A DNA stretch of 64,000 bases, taken from NCBI RefSeq assembly GCF_017894365.1, contig NZ_CP059467.1, forward strand, positions 2,232,001 to 2,296,000, read 5' to 3'. The translations under genes were made by a program, and so were the position numbers. The notes under the pieces were generated by a model, which ran no database searches, was not told the origin of the DNA, and saw only the letters and a program-made list of their open reading frames with translations. The stretch comes from Aromatoleum bremense. Its GTDB lineage: Bacteria; Pseudomonadota; Gammaproteobacteria; Burkholderiales; Rhodocyclaceae. Shown piece after piece: positions 1-12,282 of the stretch; the first letter of the stretch is position 1; every line of letters starts with the position of its first letter.

Positions 1-446
1 CGGCTCTACGGTCTCGACCCGTCGGGAAGGCTCCTTGCCATGACGGGCAAGCGCGTGTCCGGTGCGCACTTTCCGGTCGAGTTGATCAACTGCGGCGCGG
101 AGGCGATTCTCCTGGCGGATGGCAGCATGGACGCGGTGGTGACGACCTTCACGCTGTGCAGCGTCACCGACCCGCTGCAGGCGCTGAGGGAGATGCGCCC
201 CGGGTGCTCAAGCCGCACGGCCTGCTGCTCTTCGCCGAGCACGGCCTTGCCCCGGAGCCGGGTGTGCAGCGCTGGCAACGGCGTCTCACACCGGGTTGGC
301 GCCGCATCGCCGGCGGCTGTCACCTGGATCGCAAAATGGACGCGCTGATCGGCCAGGCGGGTTTTGCAATTGAGCACTTGGTGACCGAATGCGCCCGCGG
401 GCCGCGTCCCATGACCTACATCTACTGCGGACGCGCTCGCCGCTGA
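1..446 (+). pseudogene. class I SAM-dependent methyltransferase, 3' part, frameshifted
   Basis: The gene enters from outside the window, so only the C-terminal part is seen. Frame 1 begins with [12 protein letters not shown] and continues through a post-motif segment ([16 protein letters not shown]), typical of UbiE-like class I methyltransferases. At about 195-205 the reading frame breaks: ...LREMR in frame 1 continues as [15 protein letters not shown] in frame 3, as if two extra C residues were inserted in the run cgccccggg. The second frame then reads cleanly to a TGA at 444-446 and ends in the usual C-terminal strand (YIYCGRARR). Substrate is unknown; small methyltransferases near metal and thiol resistance genes are common. 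The break could be a true inactivation or a sequencing error, since the reading is otherwise intact. Confidence 0.7.
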
Positions 447-495
447 GGATGCATGCCGGGGCTCCACGCCCGGCCGTGGCGGACTGCCTCGGTGC

Positions 496-824
496 CTAGC
501 GCTGCATTGCGATGATCGCCATGCCGGCGAGCGCGACGGCCGCGCCGACGGCGTCCCAAGGGGTGGGCGTGACCCCTTCGACGGCCCACAGCCAGGCCAG
601 GGCAACGATAATGTACACCCCGCCGTAGGCAGCGTAAGTGCGCCCTGCCGCAAACGGATGCAGCGTGAGCAGCCAGAGGCGAAGACCGCGAGGGCTACCG
701 CCGCCGGCAGAAGCAACCAGGCAGGTTTGCCGTGCTTGAGCACGAGCCAGGGGAGGTAACACCCGAGGATCTCGGCCACAGCCGTAACGGCAAAGAGGCC
801 CGCAGTCTTGGCAAGTTCGATCAT
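496..824 (-). pseudogene. ynfA: YnfA/UPF0060 small membrane protein, frameshifted
   Basis: Translation from the ATG at 822-824 gives [19 protein letters not shown] and the following membrane segments of the YnfA family (about 108 residues, four TM helices, DMT superfamily). After about 49 residues (...ALAVFA) the frame breaks near 675-680; the expected continuation [19 protein letters not shown] lies in another frame and runs to the TAG at 496-498 (…GMAIIAMQR). The shift equals two extra bases in a CTCT run. Both halves are well conserved, so a sequencing error or a very recent mutation is likely. The start overlaps the stop of cadR by the sequence ATGA, so the two were probably co-translated. 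The function of the family is not established. Confidence 0.75.
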
Positions 825-1276
825 GATGGGCCGTGCCTTTCGGGGTTCTCTGCCTTTGCACGGCAGGCCCGAGCCTCGTCATGGGCGGCGGCAACCAGTT
901 CATGAAGGATGCCGCAGTCCGCGGCCACGTGCCCGGCGCCGCAGCTCGCTCGCAACGCCAGCAACTGATTCTCCAGCGCGCTCAGGGACTTCAACCGCGC
1001 CTGCACCCGTCCGAGATGCTCGTCGATCAGCCGGTTGATCTCACCGCAATCGGCCTCCGGGTGGGCGACGAAATCGAGCAGGTGCCTGATCTCCGCAAGC
1101 GACATGTCGAGCGCCCGACAGTGGCGGACGAAGCTCAGGCGCTCCAGGTGCGCCGCGCCGTAGGCACGGTAGCCGTTCGCTGCCCGGGCGGGCGGCGGCA
1201 GCAGGCCCTCCTTCTCGTAGTAGCGGATCGTTTCGACATCCACGCCGGTCGCCTGGCCAAGTTCGCTGATGCGCAT
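821..1276 (-). CDS. cadR: MerR-family Cd(II)/Pb(II)-responsive regulator CadR/PbrR
   Basis: A 151-residue MerR protein: winged helix at residues 1-70 ([25 protein letters not shown]), a dimerisation helix, then a metal loop with Cys77 (EADCGEIN), Cys112 (RASCG) and Cys121 ([10 protein letters not shown]), the three-cysteine pattern of CadR/PbrR regulators. A fourth Cys138 and a short His/Arg-rich tail follow. The ATG at 1276 was chosen because the protein then begins at the conserved MRISELG; an in-frame start at 1291 would add MRGGV. It is divergent from the Met-rich protein/P-type ATPase genes and its stop overlaps the ynfA start. Family knowledge: it bends the long-spacer promoter and activates it on binding Cd, Pb or Zn. 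The choice among these metals cannot be made from sequence. Confidence 0.9.
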   Translation of the reverse strand: MRISELGQATGVDVETIRYYEKEGLLPPPARAANGYRAYGAAHLERLSFVRHCRALDMSLAEIRHLLDFVAHPEADCGEINRLIDEHLGRVQARLKSLSALENQLLALRASCGAGHVAADCGILHELVAAAHDEARACRAKAENPERHGPS

Positions 1277-1310
1277 GACACCTCCTCGCACGATTGCTCA
1301 TGCTACGCCG

Positions 1311-1341
1311 TTGACCCCGGAGCGACTACAGGGTTTTCAAT
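1311..1341 (+). promoter_or_regulatory. CadR-type promoter with 19-bp spacer and dyad operator
   Basis: A -35 box TTGACC (1311-1316) and a -10-like TTCAAT (1336-1341) are separated by 19 bp, the overlong spacing typical of MerR-activated promoters. The spacer holds an imperfect dyad, ACCC at 1314-1317 and GGGT at 1331-1334 with CTAC just inside the right arm, closely matching known CadR/PbrR boxes. It faces the Met-rich protein and the P-type ATPase and lies between them and the divergent cadR, so one site probably serves both directions. Confidence 0.8.
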
Positions 1342-1394
1342 GTTGATACTGCCGAAGCGGGCAGGACTCAGGGAACCCTCGAAAGGAGCGCGAG

Positions 1395-1907
1395 ATGAAA
1401 CCATTGATCACGTTGGGACTGGCCGCGGCCCTGGCGATGTCGGCGCCGGCCGTCTTTGCCGCCGATGCGCCGGGCGGCGCGGGCGGGCAGACGAAGCAGG
1501 AGGCCCCCGGCACGGCGGACTTCGACAAGCAGATGGCGCAGGTGCAGGAGAACATGAAAGCGATGCAGGAGCAGATGGACAGGATCCGCCAGACGCAGGA
1601 TCCCCAGGCGCGGCAGAAGCTGCTCCAGGACCACTGGGCCACGATGCAGAACAACATGCAGATGATGCACGGGATGTTGGGGCCGGGGATGATGGGCTGC
1701 TGCGGCAGCGGCCCGATGATGGGCCAGGGCATGAGGGGCGGCCGCATGATGGGTGGGCCGATGTGGGGGGACTACCGGCGCCTGACGCCCGAGCAACTCA
1801 AGCAGCGCCAGTACATGATGGAGCAATACATGCCGATGCAGCAGATGATGATGGATCAAATGATGCAGCATCAGCAGTGGATGTGGCAGCAGCCGCAGCC
1901 GAAGTGA
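1395..1907 (+). CDS. exported methionine-rich protein, putative metal-binding
   Basis: A 170-residue protein with a clear Sec signal peptide (MKPLITLGLAAALAMSAPAV, cleavage near AFAA|DA at about residue 23). The mature part has a charged helical stretch (residues 35-80), then a Met/Gly-rich middle containing MMGCCG and repeated MMG units, and a C-terminus with LTPEQLKQRQ followed by many Met/Gln. LTPEQ resembles the LTxxQ motif of Spy/CpxP periplasmic chaperones, but the rest does not obviously align. It is the first gene behind the CadR-type promoter, with a good ribosome site (AAAGGAG), just upstream of the P-type ATPase. A periplasmic metal-buffering or sensing role is inferred. I do not recognise a named family. 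Confidence 0.75.
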   Translation: MKPLITLGLAAALAMSAPAVFAADAPGGAGGQTKQEAPGTADFDKQMAQVQENMKAMQEQMDRIRQTQDPQARQKLLQDHWATMQNNMQMMHGMLGPGMMGCCGSGPMMGQGMRGGRMMGGPMWGDYRRLTPEQLKQRQYMMEQYMPMQQMMMDQMMQHQQWMWQQPQPK

Positions 1908-1967
1908 ACCGTCCCGGGGCGGTCACTTCGGTGCCTCGCCCCGCGAGCGACGTTCCATTCCTCGTGC

Positions 1968-4103
<2,136 letters not shown>

Positions 4104-4182
4104 GGCAAGTCGTCCGAGGGAGCGCATCACGCACATTCCGCCCGACGTCTCTGCCTCATGCGCCGGCGCCCGCGCAGGCGAG

Positions 4183-4211
4183 GTGACGACAGATCCGCGG
4201 TAACCTACAAT
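4183..4211 (+). promoter_or_regulatory. putative sigma70 promoter of the czc operon
   Basis: GTGACG (4183-4188) and TACAAT (4206-4211) are separated by 17 bp. The expected transcription start is about 7 bases downstream, at or next to the GTG start codon of czcI (4219), so the transcript may be nearly leaderless. This is inferred from hexamer match and spacing only. Confidence 0.4.
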
Positions 4212-4218
4212 CGACGCC

Positions 4219-4581
4219 GTGCGCAATTTCGTGATCATCTTTCTCGTGTTTTTTCTGCCGCTGCAGTGGGGAACCACTGTTCTGGCGGCGTATTGCCTGC
4301 ACGAGGAGAGTCCGGCTGCAATGCAGCATATCGGTCATCACGCACATCATCGCGAGCATCATGGCACCACTCTGAAAGAGGACGGTGGGCAGAAAGGCAA
4401 GGCATGGGACGCGAGTTGCAGTGCGGACCACGAACACAGCCATTGCACTCACGCCATCGTTCATGGCTCGCGCCTGCCCGAGATTTTTGCATCCGGGACA
4501 GGCGAAAGCCCCTACGGGACGTTTGTCCCCGACCCGCCGTTCGACGGCCTGCTTCGTCCGCCTCAAGTCACCCTCGCCTGA
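4219..4581 (+). CDS. czcI: CzcI-like small exported His-rich protein
   Basis: A 120-residue protein beginning at a GTG. It has an N-terminal hydrophobic signal (MRNFVIIFLVFFLPLQWG) followed by AAYCLHE, a His-rich stretch (HIGHHAHHREHH), a second cluster (CSADHEHSHCTH) and a Pro-rich tail. This matches the CzcI type found directly upstream of czcC in Czc-type Co/Zn/Cd efflux operons of betaproteobacteria, where it is thought to be a periplasmic accessory or regulatory protein. Its position before czcCBA supports the call. No clear Shine-Dalgarno precedes the GTG (see the putative promoter just upstream). The exact role of CzcI is not settled. Confidence 0.75.
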   Translation: MRNFVIIFLVFFLPLQWGTTVLAAYCLHEESPAAMQHIGHHAHHREHHGTTLKEDGGQKGKAWDASCSADHEHSHCTHAIVHGSRLPEIFASGTGESPYGTFVPDPPFDGLLRPPQVTLA

Positions 4582-4639
4582 CAGGCCGGCGAGGGTAATC
4601 AGTATCGTGCGCGCTCCGATCGAGGATCGATCGCGCACG
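4571..4639 (+). repeat. two successive inverted repeats between czcI and czcC
   Basis: The first hairpin has arms CCCTCGCC (4571-4578) and GGCGAGGG (4588-4595) and spans the czcI stop codon. The second has outer arms CGTGCGCG (4606-4613) and CGCGCACG (4632-4639) enclosing an inner CGATCG/CGATCG pair (4617-4622, 4628-4633). Neither is followed by a T run. They could act as mRNA processing or attenuation elements that set the czcI to czcC ratio. Confidence 0.45.
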
Positions 4640-4718
4640 CTCCCTCGTCGGTTTTCCATGATCCGCCGCGTCGCGCCCATCGCCCGAGCGGATCGGACCC
4701 ATTTCCGACGAGGATTTC

Positions 4719-6071
4719 ATGAGAAGAATACCCCCGAGGGGCGGCGTGACGCTGTGTGTGGCGTTGTGCCTTCCCGTAGCCGCATGGGCGCAGGACCGGC
4801 CCACGACCCCCTCACCGAACGTTGAATCGGTACCGGCTGCGCTTGCGCCGACACACGGTCAAGCGCCGACCGCGATCGCCGCGGCGGGCGCACAGCGACT
4901 CTCCTTGCGCCAGGCCATCGAACTTGCGCTCACCCATAACCCGGATCTCGCGGCAGCCACGCTGGAGGTGGACGCCAACGAAGGTGTTCGCCAACAGGCG
5001 GGCGCGTACCCCAACCCCGAAATTGCCTACCTTCAGGAAGACACGCAGCGCGCAACACGCACCACCACGCTGCAACTGAACCAGCCGATCGAACTGGGCG
5101 GCAAGCGGACGGCACGCCTGGCCGCGGCCGAGCGTGGCTACGACATCGCAACCGAGGATCTGGCGGCACGGCGACTGGCGCTACGTGCGGCCGTTACTAC
5201 GGGCTATTTCGATACGCTCGCCGCGCAGGAACGCGTGCGCGTGGCAGACGAAGCCCTTGAACTGGCCGGGCGCGCCACGCGCGCGGCGACTTTGCGCGTG
5301 AAGGCCGGCAAGGTTGCGCCGATCGAGGAAACCAAGGCGCAGGTCGCGCAAGCCGGCGTGCAAGTGGAAGCAAATCAGGCACGCAGCGAGTTGCGAGGTG
5401 CCCAGGCACGATTGGCTGCGCTGCTTGGGCAAGGCCAGCCCCAAGCTTTGGTGCTCGACGGCAATCTAGACGCACTGCCGACCTACCCGACGCTGGAAGA
5501 AATGCAAGGACAGGTCGAGAACGCGCCGGCGCTTCGCCGCGCACGATTGGAGATCGAGCGCCGCATGGCCCTCACCGGGCTTGAGAAGGCGCGCCGCATC
5601 CCGGATCTCATCGTCAGTCTGGGAGCCAAGCGCGAGGAAGCGCTCGGCCGCAACCAGGCCATCGTCGGCGTGTCGATCCCGCTCCCGCTGTTCGACCGCA
5701 ACCAGGGCAACCTGCTGGAGGCGCTGAAGCGCGAGGACAAGGCCCGTGAGGAGCTGAGATTCGCGCAACTTCAGGTTTTCGCCGACGCCGTGCAGGCCCG
5801 CGAACGGCTGGAGTCGGCCCGCATGCAGGCCGGGGCGCTCGCCGCGCAGGTGCTCCCCGGCGCGCAAAGCGCGTATGAAGCGGCGGTCAAGGGGTTCGAG
5901 CTCGGCAAGTTCAGTTTCCTCGAGGCTCTGGACGCCCAGCGGACCCTGCTGGAGGCGCGCGTGCAGGCGCTGCGCGCGATGGCCGAGGCGCATCGCGCCC
6001 GCGCCGAACTGGATCGCATCCTGGGAAGCGGTGATGCGGAACCCATCGCATCTGCGCCCGCTACCCGTTGA
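4719..6071 (+). CDS. czcC: CzcC, outer-membrane efflux channel (TolC family)
   Basis: A 450-residue outer-membrane factor. It has a signal peptide (CVALCLPVAAWAQ, cleavage about residue 25), a low-complexity linker, then two OEP repeats, the first starting at LSLRQAIELALTHNPDL and including AGAYPNPEI and the QPIELGGKR segment characteristic of CzcC/CnrC. The second repeat includes VSIPLPLFDRNQGN and GKFSFLEALDAQRTLLEA. It forms the exit duct of the CzcCBA cation efflux complex. The start at 4719 has a GAGGA ribosome site. The stop lies 18 bp before the czcB ATG, so the genes are co-transcribed. Confidence 0.93.
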   Translation: MRRIPPRGGVTLCVALCLPVAAWAQDRPTTPSPNVESVPAALAPTHGQAPTAIAAAGAQRLSLRQAIELALTHNPDLAAATLEVDANEGVRQQAGAYPNPEIAYLQEDTQRATRTTTLQLNQPIELGGKRTARLAAAERGYDIATEDLAARRLALRAAVTTGYFDTLAAQERVRVADEALELAGRATRAATLRVKAGKVAPIEETKAQVAQAGVQVEANQARSELRGAQARLAALLGQGQPQALVLDGNLDALPTYPTLEEMQGQVENAPALRRARLEIERRMALTGLEKARRIPDLIVSLGAKREEALGRNQAIVGVSIPLPLFDRNQGNLLEALKREDKAREELRFAQLQVFADAVQARERLESARMQAGALAAQVLPGAQSAYEAAVKGFELGKFSFLEALDAQRTLLEARVQALRAMAEAHRARAELDRILGSGDAEPIASAPATR

Positions 6072-6088
6072 AAGCATTGGAGACATCT

Positions 6089-7654
6089 ATGAACGAACCG
6101 AAACCCAAGAAGCAGATGTTGGCGATTGTCGCCGTTCTCGCCGCCGGATTCCTACTTGGCGCCGCGATCCTGACCAGCGAGAAAACCGCCCCGGCCGGCG
6201 ACGGGCATGGCGAGCACCAGGAGGCAGCCCATGACGACGAGAAGGGCGGCCAGCATGCCGACGAGCACGACGACGAAGACGGCGAGGCGCACGATGAGGC
6301 GCGTGCCGAACCGGCGAAAGGTCCGCATGGCGGCAAGTTGTTGCGCGATGGGCGCTACGCAGTCGAAGTGACGATCTTCGAGACCGGGGTCGAGCCGCAG
6401 TTCCGCCTGTACCCTTATCTCGACGGCAAGTCGCTCCCTGTCGACCAGAGCCAGGTCGAGCTCACGCTCGAGCGCCTGGGGCAACCGGCGCAAGTCTTCA
6501 AGTTCGAAAAGGAAAAGGACTACCTCAAGGGCGACGCCGTGGTGGTCGAGCCGCATTCCTTCGCGGTGAAGGTGCGGGCGGTGCACGACGGCAAGACCTA
6601 CCAGTTCGGCTACGAACAGGCGGAAGCTCGCGTCGCGATGACCGATGCGCAGTTGCAGGGAGCGGGAGTGGAACTCGCCACTGCGGGGCCGGCCATGATC
6701 GGCACCACCGTGAGCCTGCTCGGGGAGGTCCGCTACAACAGCGACCGCACCGTGCAGGTTGTGCCCCGACTGGCAGGGCTGGTGGAGTTGGTTGCCGCCA
6801 ACGCCGGCGACCGCGTCCGCAAGGGCCAGGTGCTGGCCGTGCTGAGCAGCCAGGCACTGGCGGATCAGCGCACGGAGCTCCTCGCAGCGCAGCGCCGCTT
6901 GGCTCTTGCGCGCACCACGTACGAACGCGAGAAGACTTTGTGGGAAGAGAAGATATCGCCGGAGCAGGACATGCTGCAGGCGCGTGCGGCGATGCAGGAG
7001 GCCGAGATCGATGCCCTGAGCGCGCGGCAGAAGCTGGCGACGCTGGGCAGTGTGCCGGGCGGCGGCGGGAGTCTGACGCGCTACGAGCTGCGTGCGCCGA
7101 TCGACGGCGTCGTCACCGAGAAGCGCGTCTCGATGGGCGAATCGGTCAAGGAGGACGCTGCCTTGTTCACCGTGTCCGATCTGTCCTCGGTATGGGTCGA
7201 GGCGCCGGTGTCGGTGCAGGACCTAGCCGTGGTCGCGACGGGGCAGAAAGCGAGCGTGCGGGCGAACGCATTCGAGGCCGTAGCCGAGGGGCGTATCGCG
7301 TATGTCAGCGCGCTGATGGGCGAACAGACCCGCAGCGCGATGGCGCGAATCGTGGTGAACAACGACAAGGGGCTGTGGCGCCCCGGTTTGCCGGTCACGG
7401 TCGAAGTGCTTGCGGACGAAACGCAGGTGCCGGTCGCCGTGGCCGCCGACGCAATCCAGGACCTGCGCGACTGGAAAGTGGTGTTCGGCCGCTATGACGA
7501 TGCGCTCGAAGCCCGACCGCTCGAACTGGGCCGCCGCGACGGCCGCCATGTCGAGGTCCTGGGCGGACTCCGAGCGGGCGAACGCTATGCCGCGAAGAAC
7601 AGTTTCGTCATCAAGGCGGAACTGGGCAAAGCCGGCGCGAGCCACGATCACTAA
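6089..7654 (+). CDS. czcB: CzcB, membrane fusion protein of the RND cation pump
   Basis: A 521-residue periplasmic adaptor. One N-terminal membrane anchor (LAIVAVLAAGFLLGAAIL) is followed by a His/Asp/Glu-rich stretch (residues about 25-70) and an extra N-terminal domain beginning GPHGGKLL, as in CzcB of the metal-resistance subclass. Then come the barrel-sandwich hybrid (GDRVRKGQVLAVLSS), a helical hairpin, the second half of the lipoyl fold (LRAPIDGVVTEK) and the beta-barrel. It links CzcA to CzcC and may deliver periplasmic metal. The ATG at 6089 is preferred over an in-frame TTG at 6068 because it has GGAGA at the right distance. Confidence 0.93.
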   Translation: MNEPKPKKQMLAIVAVLAAGFLLGAAILTSEKTAPAGDGHGEHQEAAHDDEKGGQHADEHDDEDGEAHDEARAEPAKGPHGGKLLRDGRYAVEVTIFETGVEPQFRLYPYLDGKSLPVDQSQVELTLERLGQPAQVFKFEKEKDYLKGDAVVVEPHSFAVKVRAVHDGKTYQFGYEQAEARVAMTDAQLQGAGVELATAGPAMIGTTVSLLGEVRYNSDRTVQVVPRLAGLVELVAANAGDRVRKGQVLAVLSSQALADQRTELLAAQRRLALARTTYEREKTLWEEKISPEQDMLQARAAMQEAEIDALSARQKLATLGSVPGGGGSLTRYELRAPIDGVVTEKRVSMGESVKEDAALFTVSDLSSVWVEAPVSVQDLAVVATGQKASVRANAFEAVAEGRIAYVSALMGEQTRSAMARIVVNNDKGLWRPGLPVTVEVLADETQVPVAVAADAIQDLRDWKVVFGRYDDALEARPLELGRRDGRHVEVLGGLRAGERYAAKNSFVIKAELGKAGASHDH

Positions 7655-7669
7655 TCCGGAGGCACGACG

Positions 7670-11207
<3,538 letters not shown>

Positions 11208-11221
11208 CTGAAACTGAAACG

Positions 11222-11275
11222 GGGTACGAACCGTGCCGCGCCGCCTACGAGCGAAACGCGCTCGAGTTCGTACCC
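11222..11275. repeat. nested inverted repeat downstream of czcA
   Basis: Perfect 10-bp arms GGGTACGAAC (11222-11231) and GTTCGTACCC (11266-11275) enclose a second perfect 6-bp pair CGAGCG/CGCTCG (11248-11253, 11259-11264). The structure starts 15 bp after the czcA stop. There is no T run, so it is either a non-canonical terminator or stability element for the czc mRNA, or a protein-binding site for the downstream genes. Confidence 0.6.
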
Positions 11276-11292
11276 AATCGAGAGAGATCCAA

Positions 11293-11373
11293 ATGGAAGC
11301 ACGTACCAAGATCGTTTTTCTTGCAGCCCTGGGCGGACTTGCCGGATCCGCGAGCAATATCGTTCATGAATGA
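11293..11373 (+). CDS. 26-residue mini-ORF overlapping the ankyrin gene
   Basis: ATG at 11293 with a GAGAGA ribosome site nine bases upstream. The peptide begins MEARTKIVFLAALGGLAGSA and stops at a TGA that overlaps the ankyrin gene start (the ankyrin ATG is at 11366). The hydrophobic core looks like a signal peptide or a single membrane segment. It may be a translational coupler, a small membrane peptide, or the leftover N-terminus of a deleted exported protein. It has no recognised family. Confidence 0.35.
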   Translation: MEARTKIVFLAALGGLAGSASNIVHE

Positions 11374-11914
11374 CATGGCAGACAAGGGACCGATGGCGGC
11401 TCACCTTGAGCAGGCGCTCCTCGACGCGGTCCGTACCGGCAACGCGCAGGAAGTGCTTCGGCGGCTGGACGACGGGCTGTCCTTCGCCTGGCGGGACGCG
11501 GAAGGATGCAGTGCCCTGTTTCATGCCGTGTACCGGCGCCAGTGGAAAGTGGTCGACGCTCTGCTGGCGCGCGGTGCGTCAATCGATCTACCTGATTTTC
11601 GGGGCTGGACGCCGCTCTTCTGGGCCGCCTTCAACGGGCACGCGGATATCGTCATGTTTCTGATCAGCCGTGGCGCCGATCCCGACGTTCGCACGGCCGA
11701 AGGTGAATGGCCCCTGTTCTGGGCAGTTTACAAGGGCCACATGGCGGTTGTCCGACACCTGCTGATCGGCGGAGCAAGGAGAGACCTGCTTGATGGGGAT
11801 GGACATGACGTGCTCTGGCTGGCACGGACTCTGAAGCGACGGGAGTTCGTAGCGATGCTGGAAGGGCAGCGTCGCCGGCACGGTATCTCGCGTGCCCAAC
11901 CGGACGAGACATGA
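11366..11914 (+). CDS. ankyrin-repeat protein
   Basis: A 182-residue soluble protein of ankyrin repeats. A degenerate first repeat (LDAVRTGNAQEVLRRLDDGL) is followed by DAEGCSALFHAVYRRQWKVV, DFRGWTPLFWAAFNGHADIV, TAEGEWPLFWAVYKGHMAVV and a capping repeat (DGDGHDVLWLARTLKRREFV). No signal peptide is seen on this frame, although the overlapping 26-residue ORF just upstream has one. Ankyrin proteins bind other proteins; the partner is unknown. The start at 11366 overlaps the mini-ORF stop (ATGAATGA); a second in-frame ATG at 11375 is possible. The link to the czc operon is positional only. Confidence 0.85.
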   Translation: MNDMADKGPMAAHLEQALLDAVRTGNAQEVLRRLDDGLSFAWRDAEGCSALFHAVYRRQWKVVDALLARGASIDLPDFRGWTPLFWAAFNGHADIVMFLISRGADPDVRTAEGEWPLFWAVYKGHMAVVRHLLIGGARRDLLDGDGHDVLWLARTLKRREFVAMLEGQRRRHGISRAQPDET

Positions 11915-12282
11915 GCGCAGGGGCCGCGCACTATGACCGGCGCACAGTAACCCTCTCCTGATTGCGTGTCTCGCCGGCTAGTTTCCGGCTCTAACGAAGC
12001 AGCCGCCTTACCCAAGAACCGCCAGCTCGGGCAGCACCTCAATGCGAGCGTCAGTGGTGAATGTCCGGGAAATGCGGGTGCTTATCGATCATGGCAGCGC
12101 GACGTCCCGGCCATCGCCCGGAGCGTCGCCTGGCCGGATGAGCGCCGCGCGTCCCCTCGACTGCGACCCTCATCCGGCACCGCCCTCATGGTCGACCCCA
12201 GGATCGCCGTCACATTACGGTAATATTGCGCATCTTCCGGGCCCTGCCTGCGCCCGGAAGCCGGCCTCCGGAGGGCCTGGTC
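11915..12282. other. intergenic region, no gene seen
   Basis: 368 bp between the ankyrin gene and the sulfatase-fold gene. No convincing coding frame, tRNA or strong terminator is seen. AT-rich TAATAT at 12221-12226 is a possible -10 element for the downstream gene. The composition change here marks the end of the metal-resistance block. Confidence 0.4.

Noticed and set aside
76..95. Palindrome GTTGATCAAC near the window start
   Set aside because: It lies inside the methyltransferase coding sequence and is explained by codons for V-E-L-I-N.
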